From: Candidatus Poseidoniaceae archaeon
GTDB lineage: Archaea > Thermoplasmatota > Poseidoniia > Poseidoniales > Poseidoniaceae
Direction: 5' to 3'
Assembly (NCBI GenBank): GCA_013329925.1
Contig: DUJK01000124.1
Coordinates: forward strand, 1 to 21,076
Length of the DNA: 21,076 bases
A program made the translations under genes and the position numbers. Of this stretch, positions 9,744 to 16,068 are shown piece by piece. The notes under the pieces were generated by a model, which had not been told where the DNA came from, did not search any database, and was given only the letters and a program-made list of their open reading frames with translations. Each line of letters begins with the position of its first letter. Positions within the stretch are counted from its first letter, which is position 1.

Positions 9744-10220
9744 TTACCAACGAAGATTGAGTCGGTTGTTGACCAAACTTGCAGTTAAATTATCGATAGT
9801 GACTCCTTCTGGGGCAGTTAATTCTCTCTCTAGAGTATCTCCGTCATCTTCAGTAATCTTTAGTTTAAGGACAATGCTATTATTTATTTGACGTGAGTAT
9901 AACTCTATTTGATTTTGTTCAACACCTAGCAATGGTATCGTTAAACCATCAGGATTTATCCTACCATTGAGTTCATTTACCATCCACTCTAATTTTAACG
10001 ATGGCTCAACATTGGCGATATGTTCCTCTGGAATCATACCTGCAGTAACCAGAACTTGTTTATGTTGACTTTGTACGTTTGCTAAGTGGTGAGCATCTAA
10101 ACTGAAATCTCCGTGCAGTAGTTCTGGTGTGGCAGATAATCCATCTGACCCAGGTTGCTGATTATCTTCATTGAAGTCGACTTTCTCATCAGAGATATCA
10201 ACGCGCTGCCATGTTGTCAT
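9744..10220 (-). CDS. Hypothetical protein with possible Hsp20/alpha-crystallin-like C-terminus
   Basis: A 158-residue soluble protein without signal peptide or membrane segment. The first 40 residues are acidic and probably disordered. The middle (about 41-100) has no pattern I recognise. The last ~28 residues (ERELTAPEGVTIDNLTAS then LVNNRLNLRW) read like the closing strands of Hsp20 or CS-type domains, where a LPEGVxxDxIxAxxxNGxL pattern is usual; the rest of that fold is not convincing, so the link is tentative. It starts 53 nt downstream of the helicase stop on the same strand, perhaps in one transcript, although TTATTTTACA (10256-10265) read on the minus strand could be a TATA-like element of its own. 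It converges on the giant gene with only 3 nt between stop codons. Confidence 0.7.
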   Translation of the reverse strand: MTTWQRVDISDEKVDFNEDNQQPGSDGLSATPELLHGDFSLDAHHLANVQSQHKQVLVTAGMIPEEHIANVEPSLKLEWMVNELNGRINPDGLTIPLLGVEQNQIELYSRQINNSIVLKLKITEDDGDTLERELTAPEGVTIDNLTASLVNNRLNLRW

Positions 10221-10273
10221 GGAGCAGGCTCGTTGTCATACATCAATGAACCTTGTTATTTTACAGGACGTGG

Positions 10274-12316
10274 TTAGTTGCGTTTTACTCGCCTGAAAAA
10301 CCGCTTAGCAAAGGCATTGGTAGTTTTGGGATCATTGGTTGCATTCATCATCATTGATTTTGGATAACAATTGGTGTAAGTTCGGTCTCCGTTTCGTTTG
10401 TCAAGAAGTAAAATCAAGGCTCTATCTTCGACAGATCTAATTGGACGACCCATAGCCTGTAAAATTGCATTTATCGCTGGCTGTGTGACGGTATATCGCC
10501 ATGAATTTTCCTTTCCAAATTTTTCTGCAATATATTGTTTCAAGGAATTTGACAAAACAGATGGGGGTGGATTAGGGATTCCTATACAAACTACGGAACC
10601 TAAAACCCCGTCATTATAATCGATACCTTCGGATAATCTAGCACCAAATACCCCACATAGTAGTATTCGATTTCCAGAACTTCTTTCAGTTTTCAATTCA
10701 GCAACTATTTTGTCAATATCATCTTTAGACCAATCTCTTGATTCAACTCTCTTCTTGACGCCTTTGAAGTATACATCGCCAATAATTTCCTCCATCAATC
10801 GGTATGATGGGCAAAATACTGCTATATGTCCTTCACTACCATCAATTAGTGCTTGTATATGTGAGCGCATACGATTCCACATTACTTCTGAGCGCTCATT
10901 GTATCTGGTTGTGACGTCTTTGGCAATCAGTACAGGTCTTCTTTCCCCGGCAAAAGGCGATTTGTATGAGGTTTTTGTAGTAAGCCGTTTGGGTAGAGAT
11001 AATATGTCAGCATACATTTGTGGTGGGTAAAGGGTGCCAGACATCAATATTGATCCGCTACACATTGCAAAAATTTCACCTGATAAAACACCGGGATCAA
11101 GCAAGTGGGTAGTGATTTTACCTTCCTTACCTTTTGGCGAAAAAACCATGCAAAAAGCAGACGTATTGCCGAATTTTTCTATTGACTCGAAGATGTATGA
11201 GATTCTATGTGAGTCAGGTTCAGATTCCTCTTCTTCTGATTCAGTGTCAATCACAACTCTTGCTAATATTTCAGAGAGCCTGAGCAATCTTTGTGATTTT
11301 TGAAACAGCGGCTGAATATCTATAGTTCGGTCAAGTTTCATTTGCCCAACTAAACCTTCAAACTCATCACATGCTTCATGAATCTTTTCAGTAAATTCTT
11401 GGGCACTAACAATTATCTCCTCCTCATCTGATACTTGTGAATGAAGTGACCGGAAATAATCACCTAATTTTACTCTGAGTAATTTAATCACTTCAAAAGC
11501 CCATTGTACTTCTTCAAGAGATTGCATGGTACTAGATGACGAGTTTTTCATAGCAGAGTTTTCCAAAGTACCCATGTATTCTTCTAATTCCATTGCCGCA
11601 TTACGAATTATTATTGGGGTAATCACACGCTCCATGCTCATTCTTATTCTGTCAGGTAAATTATGCGCCTCGTCAACTATAATGATACAATTTTTCAAAC
11701 TGACTCCCATCGAAGGCAGTGAATTTTCTCTAACCTGTTCAGCGAAGACATGGTTATAATCACAAACTAGAATATCACTATCCTTGACTGCAGACCTACA
11801 TGTTTGCCATGCACAAACACCCCATGTTTTTGACTTATCAACTATTTCTTCAACATGGCGCGGGTACTCCAAAATAAATTTTCTAACATCATCTTTGAGC
11901 CTTCCTCTGGCGGATTCACTAGAGCCTTGTTCGCACAAACACCTCCCTGATTGTATGTCAACAACCTCGCACATTGATTCACGGCCGATAATATCAACCA
12001 CTTTGATAGGGCGCTTTACCCCTTCAATCATTGAATTTATTTTTCTTACAGTATCAATGACAATTTTATGCTGGGACTGTCGGCCAGTGAGAAATAATAT
12101 GTGTGGCTTTTCAGCCGACTCAAGGGCTACTTCTAATGCTGCAGCAATTGCCGCAGCAGTCTTGCCAATTCCCGTTGGAGCAGCCGCCAAGTGATGGCCA
12201 TTTTTCTTTAGTGACTCACGACATTCGCGAATCATATCGATTTGTCCGGGCCGAGGTTCAATGTGAGCTAAAAACGGGAATTCTCCCCTATCATCAATGA
12301 TAGAATCTCCCGCCAT
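10274..12316 (-). CDS. XPD/Rad3-like Fe-S DNA helicase (superfamily 2)
   Basis: A 680-residue ATP-dependent helicase of the XPD/Rad3/DinG group, which unwinds DNA 5' to 3' in repair. Visible motifs are Walker A AAAPTGIGKT (44-53), four Fe-S candidate cysteines (116, 126, 128, 168) between motifs I and II, Walker B/DEAH VDEAHN (214-219), the SGTLYPP strand of the second RecA domain, and motif VI QAMGRPIR (620-627). The Cys168 context, WGVCAW followed by a CDYN box, matches XPD family proteins. Length and order fit full-length archaeal XPD. The start is supported by the motif spacing and by a TATA-like CCTTTAGAAT about 22-31 nt upstream; no Shine-Dalgarno is seen, so the mRNA may be leaderless. 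The specific role (nucleotide excision repair or a DinG-like role) cannot be fixed from sequence alone. Confidence 0.93.
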   Translation of the reverse strand: MAGDSIIDDRGEFPFLAHIEPRPGQIDMIRECRESLKKNGHHLAAAPTGIGKTAAAIAAALEVALESAEKPHILFLTGRQSQHKIVIDTVRKINSMIEGVKRPIKVVDIIGRESMCEVVDIQSGRCLCEQGSSESARGRLKDDVRKFILEYPRHVEEIVDKSKTWGVCAWQTCRSAVKDSDILVCDYNHVFAEQVRENSLPSMGVSLKNCIIIVDEAHNLPDRIRMSMERVITPIIIRNAAMELEEYMGTLENSAMKNSSSSTMQSLEEVQWAFEVIKLLRVKLGDYFRSLHSQVSDEEEIIVSAQEFTEKIHEACDEFEGLVGQMKLDRTIDIQPLFQKSQRLLRLSEILARVVIDTESEEEESEPDSHRISYIFESIEKFGNTSAFCMVFSPKGKEGKITTHLLDPGVLSGEIFAMCSGSILMSGTLYPPQMYADILSLPKRLTTKTSYKSPFAGERRPVLIAKDVTTRYNERSEVMWNRMRSHIQALIDGSEGHIAVFCPSYRLMEEIIGDVYFKGVKKRVESRDWSKDDIDKIVAELKTERSSGNRILLCGVFGARLSEGIDYNDGVLGSVVCIGIPNPPPSVLSNSLKQYIAEKFGKENSWRYTVTQPAINAILQAMGRPIRSVEDRALILLLDKRNGDRTYTNCYPKSMMMNATNDPKTTNAFAKRFFRRVKRN

Positions 12317-12337
12317 AGTTAACAGCCAATGTCGACG

Positions 12338-12347
12338 ATTCTAAAGG
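12338..12347 (-). promoter_or_regulatory. Possible TATA box of the helicase gene
   Basis: On the minus strand CCTTTAGAAT lies 22-31 nt before the helicase ATG, the expected place for a TATA box of a leaderless archaeal transcript. It is a weak match to the usual TTTATA-like consensus. Confidence 0.3.
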
Positions 12348-12381
12348 ATTGGCCTCGCGGCCGCACTATTGTTGAATTATT

Positions 12382-12409
12382 GTGCCCAGAAAAGTGGGGG
12401 TCTGGGCAC
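12382..12409 (-). terminator. Hairpin between the small ORF and the helicase, terminator-like or RNA 3' structure
   Basis: A perfect 9-bp inverted repeat, GTGCCCAGA and TCTGGGCAC, flanks a 10-nt loop. It can be extended outward by a G-U wobble and an A-T pair. On the minus strand it begins 15 nt after the stop of the small ORF and ends 65 nt before the helicase ATG. It is followed by AATAATTC rather than a U tract, so it is not a textbook intrinsic terminator. It may define an mRNA 3' end or stabilise one. Confidence 0.4.
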
Positions 12410-12424
12410 GTGAGAACCACCAAC

Positions 12425-12628
12425 TCAGCTAGCTGGGGTGGAATTTGAGTCCCCCCAACCGCCTCCAGGGGGGGTAAAGGAGTTGTCACTGTTGCCGGTG
12501 GCTCCTCCCAATGTTCCGTTGCGTGCAAGACGGGCACGCATCCGCAAGTTGTTGATGGTAACGAAACCGGATCTAATTTCATCACCCTTGAGGGTAGCAT
12601 CACGATTTGTATTTTCGTTTTGCTTCAT
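12425..12628 (-). CDS. Small 67-residue protein, unknown function
   Basis: Starts 26 nt after the stop of the ribbon-helix-helix gene, with a purine-rich GAGGGG about 8-13 nt before the ATG that can serve as a Shine-Dalgarno site, so translation in the same transcript is plausible. The N-terminal half is polar and charged, with a basic stretch NNLRMRARLARN. The C-terminal half is low-complexity (Gly, Pro, Ser, Asn, as in TPPGGGWGDSNS) and probably unstructured. There is no signal peptide, TM helix or Cys. Its codons are more GC-ending (ACC, AAC, CGT, GCC) than those of its neighbours, as in highly expressed genes. A longer frame (12319-12603) overlaps it but lacks a ribosome site. I recognise no family. 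Confidence 0.5.
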   Translation of the reverse strand: MKQNENTNRDATLKGDEIRSGFVTINNLRMRARLARNGTLGGATGNSDNSFTPPGGGWGDSNSTPAS

Positions 12629-12654
12629 ATTCCCATCCCCTCTGCACTCTCACC

Positions 12655-13026
12655 TTATTCTTGGTATTCTTTGCTTTTCAAAGTCAGTGCTCTTGATTTC
12701 TCAAGAGCTTCTTCGAGTTGTAATGTATCTTCGCCTCTTTTAATCGAATTTGCAATATATAATTTGAGACCTTCTAGAGCAGCCTGCTCTTTACTGGTGC
12801 CTTCAAGTTCATAGAGCATCTCTAAATGCATTTTATCTCTTCTACCCAGTGGTATTTTGATTGTATCCATCTCAGGCAATCTTGGTTGACCTCTAAGGTA
12901 CTCTTGAATTGCCAATCTGACAACATCAGATCGGTTTCTTGCTCCATGCTGCCCAACCTTGGCATCAAGGAGCATTAAGTCCTCTTCATTGATACGAAGA
13001 GAAATGTGTGAACTTGGTGCTACCAT
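12655..13026 (-). CDS. Ribbon-helix-helix transcriptional regulator with apparent tandem RHH
   Basis: A 123-residue DNA-binding protein. Residues 7-45 are a typical CopG/Arc-type ribbon-helix-helix domain: strand HISLRIN, helix EEDLMLLDAKVG, then RNRSDVVRLAIQEYL. Residues 54-95 look like a second copy, with strand DTIKIPLG, helix RRDKMHLEMLYELEG and helix SKEQAALEGLKLYI. RHH proteins normally dimerise so that two strands form one sheet; a tandem chain may pair intramolecularly. Residues 96-123 form a charged, possibly coiled tail. The start is well supported by GAGGAAG (13031-13037) four nt upstream and a TATA box further up. It heads the minus-strand set with the small ORF, and autoregulation is a reasonable inference. 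Confidence 0.88.
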   Translation of the reverse strand: MVAPSSHISLRINEEDLMLLDAKVGQHGARNRSDVVRLAIQEYLRGQPRLPEMDTIKIPLGRRDKMHLEMLYELEGTSKEQAALEGLKLYIANSIKRGEDTLQLEEALEKSRALTLKSKEYQE

Positions 13027-13030
13027 GTGT

Positions 13031-13037
13031 CTTCCTC
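13031..13037 (-). promoter_or_regulatory. Shine-Dalgarno site of the RHH regulator
   Basis: GAGGAAG on the minus strand, four nt before the ATG. It complements the CCTCC region of archaeal 16S rRNA and fixes the start at 13026. Confidence 0.6.
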
Positions 13038-13058
13038 AACCCACGGTACGTTAGAGAG

Positions 13059-13067
13059 CATATAAAC
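13059..13067 (-). promoter_or_regulatory. TATA box of the RHH regulator
   Basis: GTTTATATG on the minus strand is the best archaeal TATA match in the window. Transcription about 26 nt further on would begin near 13037, leaving a short leader that just includes the Shine-Dalgarno site. Confidence 0.6.
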
Positions 13068-13122
13068 GTATCTCATTTGGTGACAAATCGTAACACAATG
13101 TAATACGGTTTGAAATGGCTCA

Positions 13123-13130
13123 TATAAATA
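13123..13130 (+). promoter_or_regulatory. Possible TATA box for the two-repeat acidic protein
   Basis: TATAAATA lies about 90 nt before the ATG at 13220 and would give a leader of about 70 nt. A second candidate, GTATAAT at 13187-13193, is spaced for a leaderless transcript. The 193-bp divergent region thus carries promoters in both directions and could be bound by the RHH regulator. Confidence 0.4.
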
Positions 13131-13219
13131 TGATTATTGGGCTTCTATGCCTCGTTTACTACCTGTTGCGAAGAACATTTGACTGGTATAATCATATACT
13201 TTAGACCCCTAGAACAGTT

Positions 13220-13669
13220 ATGAGCGTAACACCAAGCCGAGGGCTGTATCTTTACTTGAGAACCTTAGATATTGCAATGGAGGATGAAATTGTAACAGAT
13301 GATGAAGCTAGTATTCTGCACGTTCTGGCAAATGCTCTGGGTGTATCGCCAAGCAGCACAGCTGAGTGTTTGGCGATAGTACGAGGGGAAGAAAAAAACC
13401 CATTTGATGATTTAGAAGAAGATTATTCTGGACACCACTTGGGTGATGTAACCACATATCAAAGTGCATTGATTGCTGCTCTTGATGACGAAGTAATTAC
13501 TGAAGACGAATGGTCGATGCTTGAAGTATTGAGAAATTTGATCGGCCTTCAACCTGACCAACACGGTATGATTGAGGAAGCAATACGCCAAATGGCAGAT
13601 GTTGATACAAACGGTATTAGACGTATCGAGCGGTTAAATCGCTTCAATACGGTATGTCCATTCAATTGA
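13220..13669 (+). CDS. Acidic two-repeat helical protein (possibly TerB-like), unknown function
   Basis: A 149-residue soluble acidic protein made of two copies of one helical unit. Residues 12-49 (YLRTLDIAMEDEIVTDDE onwards) and 80-117 (YQSALIAALDDEVITEDE onwards) align without gaps and share Tyr, Leu, Asp-Glu, Val-Ile-Thr, Asp-Glu, Leu and Leu-Gly positions. The aDDEvItedE...Lxxlxxxlgl rhythm resembles TerB-type or EF-hand-like helical units, but I cannot assign a family. An acidic linker (58-70) joins the copies. There is no signal peptide or TM helix. The start is the first ATG after the promoter region. The gene diverges from the RHH regulator and precedes gdhA by 88 nt on the same strand. 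Confidence 0.8.
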   Translation: MSVTPSRGLYLYLRTLDIAMEDEIVTDDEASILHVLANALGVSPSSTAECLAIVRGEEKNPFDDLEEDYSGHHLGDVTTYQSALIAALDDEVITEDEWSMLEVLRNLIGLQPDQHGMIEEAIRQMADVDTNGIRRIERLNRFNTVCPFN

Positions 13670-13733
13670 AAACAAAGCCCTAACCCTTGCATAACGGGGC
13701 AACTATTAGAAGGGGGGAAAAATTGGGACGGCC

Positions 13734-13746
13734 ATCACAAAGTGAT
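13734..13746 (+). promoter_or_regulatory. Short palindrome ATCACAAAGTGAT before gdhA
   Basis: A perfect 5-bp inverted repeat around AAA ends 11 nt before the gdhA start codon. It could be an operator for nitrogen-responsive control or a small leader hairpin. A repeat this short can arise by chance. Confidence 0.25.
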
Positions 13747-13757
13747 TAGGTGTAGTA

Positions 13758-15113
13758 ATGAGCGTTATCGAATCTATCTATCAAAAAGTAATTGCCCGAG
13801 ACCCAGACCAACCAGAATTCCACCAAGCAGTGTTAGAAGTTCTGGAATCACTAGAGCCTGTGCTTGAGGCTCACCCTGAATACACTTCAATTGCTGAGCG
13901 TGTAGTTGAGCCAGAACGACTAATTCAATTCCGCGTCCCTTGGGTTGATGATTCGGGAACAATTCAGGTTAACAGAGGTTTTAGAATCCAATTTAACGGG
14001 GCTATTGGTCCGTACAAGGGTGGTCTACGTTTTCACCCCAGCGTTAATGCATCAATTTTGAAATTCCTTGCTTTTGAGCAAATTTTCAAGAATTCACTTA
14101 CCGGACTTCCGATGGGTGGCGGTAAAGGTGGAGCAGATTTTAACCCAAAGGGTAAATCTGATGCTGAAGTAATGCGTTTTTGTCAGTCATTTATGATGGA
14201 ACTATGGCGACACATAGGTCATGATTGCGATGTTCCAGCTGGTGATATAGGAGTTGGCGGCCGTGAGATTGGCTACATGTTTGGTATGTACAAAAAATTA
14301 CGCAACGATTTCCAAGCCGGTGTTCTAACTGGCAAAGGTAGGTCATACGGCGGTTCTTTAATCCGTCCTGAAGCAACTGGATACGGTTTGGTTTACTTTG
14401 CTAGAGAAATGTTAGCCACCAAGGGGAAATCATTCGAAGGCGCTACTGTGTCGATTTCAGGTTCTGGAAACGTCGCACAATTTGCTTGTGAAAAGGTGCT
14501 GGATCTTGGCGGTATACCGGTAACAATGTCAGACTCAAGTGGTTGGATACACGACCCGTCTGGAATAGACCGTGAGAAATTAGCATATATCATGGATTTG
14601 AAAAATAATCGCCGTGGCAGAATCTCAGAATATGCTGATGCTCACGATGGCGTAACATTCACAGCATCTGCTCCTGAACCAACTCCAAACGGTTTGTGGG
14701 GGGTAAATGTAGACGTAGCCTTGCCTTGTGCAACTCAAAATGAATTGAACGGTTCAGAAGCACAAATGTTAGTCGATAACAGCGTTATTGCAGTCGGTGA
14801 AGGGGCAAATATGCCATGCACACCTGAGGCTGTTGAAGTTTTCCAAAAGAATGGTGTTCTCTTTGCACCAGGTAAAGCATCAAATGCCGGAGGAGTTGCA
14901 ACTTCAGGGTTGGAAATGTCACAAAACTCTCTTAGATTATCTTGGACACGCCAAGAGGTTGATGAAAAACTTGAAGCAATTATGGTTAATATTCACAAGA
15001 ATGCATCTGAAACAGCAAAGCAATATGGTAGAGAGGGTGACTATGTCTTTGGTGCCAATGTTGCTGGTTTTCTCAAAATTGCTGAAGCAATGACTGCCCA
15101 AGGCGTTATTTGA
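13758..15113 (+). CDS. gdhA: Glutamate dehydrogenase, hexameric NADP-type
   Basis: A 451-residue enzyme that interconverts 2-oxoglutarate plus ammonia and glutamate in the cytoplasm. The full family signature is present: GPYKGGLRFHP (84-94), the catalytic lysine motif LPMGGGKGGADF (117-128, Lys123), PAGDIGVGGRE (160-170, Asp163), and a Rossmann GSGNVA motif (235-240). SDSSG follows the second strand, in place of the acidic residue typical of NAD enzymes, which suggests NADP(H) use. Length and sequence style match the bacterial E. coli-type small hexameric GDH (about 447-450 residues), not the shorter ~420-residue thermophilic archaeal form. This suggests ammonia assimilation and perhaps bacterial ancestry. 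A TATA box is not clear. It converges on the hydrolase gene with a 19-nt gap. Confidence 0.96.
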   Translation: MSVIESIYQKVIARDPDQPEFHQAVLEVLESLEPVLEAHPEYTSIAERVVEPERLIQFRVPWVDDSGTIQVNRGFRIQFNGAIGPYKGGLRFHPSVNASILKFLAFEQIFKNSLTGLPMGGGKGGADFNPKGKSDAEVMRFCQSFMMELWRHIGHDCDVPAGDIGVGGREIGYMFGMYKKLRNDFQAGVLTGKGRSYGGSLIRPEATGYGLVYFAREMLATKGKSFEGATVSISGSGNVAQFACEKVLDLGGIPVTMSDSSGWIHDPSGIDREKLAYIMDLKNNRRGRISEYADAHDGVTFTASAPEPTPNGLWGVNVDVALPCATQNELNGSEAQMLVDNSVIAVGEGANMPCTPEAVEVFQKNGVLFAPGKASNAGGVATSGLEMSQNSLRLSWTRQEVDEKLEAIMVNIHKNASETAKQYGREGDYVFGANVAGFLKIAEAMTAQGVI

Positions 15114-15132
15114 TTAGACTGAAATAAATTAG

Positions 15133-16038
15133 CTAATCATTATCAATCCAATTGGCCGCTTTGTCTAATACCTGTATAGTTTCAGGTATAAAAGAACCAA
15201 ATAACCACCAGTCATGGAACATATTTGGCCATATATCGATTTCAATATCAACACCAGATTCTTTCGCTTTTTGAGCAAATAGTCTACTATCGTCAAGTAA
15301 TATTTCGTTCTCACCAACTAGGATTAAAGTCCTTGGTAGATTGGAAAAACTACCGTATAACGGCGATATGTAAGGGTCAGTTTTTTTCACACCCTCAGGA
15401 ACATAGTTATTGGCAGAATCTTTTGGCATGTTAGTGGTAAACATTGGGTCATACTTGGCTTTTGTTTGGTAAGTCTCGCCACTACAAGTCAGGTCAGTCC
15501 ACGGTGAAAATAGCACTAAACCGTCAGGTAAACGCTTGTTATTATCTCTCAAGTACATCATTAAAGCCAGACTCAAACCTCCACCTGCTGAATCTCCTGC
15601 TAAGATAATATTGCAATTAGGGTTCTGACTTACAATGTGATTCCAAGCAATCAGCGCATCATCTAAAGCTGCAGGGTATTGGTGTTCGGGAGCCAATCGG
15701 TAATCGACTGAATAACAAACTAATCTGGTTTGTTTGGCTAATCTAGTTAGTCCTACCTTATGGGTTGTAAGGGATGATCCAAAACAATAACCTCCTCCAT
15801 GTAAGTAAACAATTATGGATTTTGTATTGACATTCTTGCTTGGGGTAAAAATAGCTCCTGGGATCCCTGAAAAATTATCCCGTTTTACCTTGATTCCAAA
15901 AGAGGAGAATATTAGACCACCAATCCATGATTGCGGATGGACGTAATATCTGACAAATTTGGCCGATGGTCTAAACAAATTATACAGCAATTTGTTAGGT
16001 CGAATCATTGTGGCGATAATTTTTGACCTAATACTCAA
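15133..16038 (-). CDS. Alpha/beta hydrolase, hormone-sensitive-lipase family esterase
   Basis: A 301-residue cytoplasmic esterase-type enzyme. Visible are the oxyanion-hole motif HGGG (80-83), the YRLAPEHQYPAAL motif (113-125), the nucleophile elbow GDSAGG (148-153, Ser150), and catalytic His275 in NMFHDW. The acid of the triad, usually Asp in DPLxD, aligns here with Glu245 (GENEILLDD), exactly 30 residues before His275. Glu at this place is seen in some subfamilies, so the enzyme is probably active. The substrate cannot be inferred; short acyl esters or lactones are typical. The start codon is TTG at 16036-16038, supported by GGGTGAT just upstream; the first ATG is ten codons further in. The gene lies 30 nt after the second giant gene and is likely co-transcribed with it. 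Confidence 0.92.
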   Translation of the reverse strand: MSIRSKIIATMIRPNKLLYNLFRPSAKFVRYYVHPQSWIGGLIFSSFGIKVKRDNFSGIPGAIFTPSKNVNTKSIIVYLHGGGYCFGSSLTTHKVGLTRLAKQTRLVCYSVDYRLAPEHQYPAALDDALIAWNHIVSQNPNCNIILAGDSAGGGLSLALMMYLRDNNKRLPDGLVLFSPWTDLTCSGETYQTKAKYDPMFTTNMPKDSANNYVPEGVKKTDPYISPLYGSFSNLPRTLILVGENEILLDDSRLFAQKAKESGVDIEIDIWPNMFHDWWLFGSFIPETIQVLDKAANWIDND

Positions 16039-16068
16039 AATATCACCCAGGATTTGATTTGGGAATCA

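Noticed and set aside
11784..12194. Plus-strand 136-codon frame
   Set aside because: It lies antisense to the helicase Walker A and Fe-S region and has no domain or ribosome site of its own.
12319..12603. 94-codon minus-strand frame between the helicase and the small ORF
   Set aside because: It is a shadow of the small ORF in another frame. It has no ribosome site and reads through the hairpin, with odd Cys/Pro/His composition.
12438..12743. Plus-strand frame of 101 codons
   Set aside because: It is antisense to the small ORF and the regulator, both of which have better ribosome sites and family support.
13027..13219. tRNA or other structured RNA in the divergent gap
   Set aside because: No cloverleaf or conserved TTCGAATC-like arm is visible. 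The AT-rich content is explained by promoters in both directions.
15114..15132. Terminator between gdhA and the hydrolase
   Set aside because: The 19-nt convergent gap has no hairpin and no clear T-rich tract on either strand.
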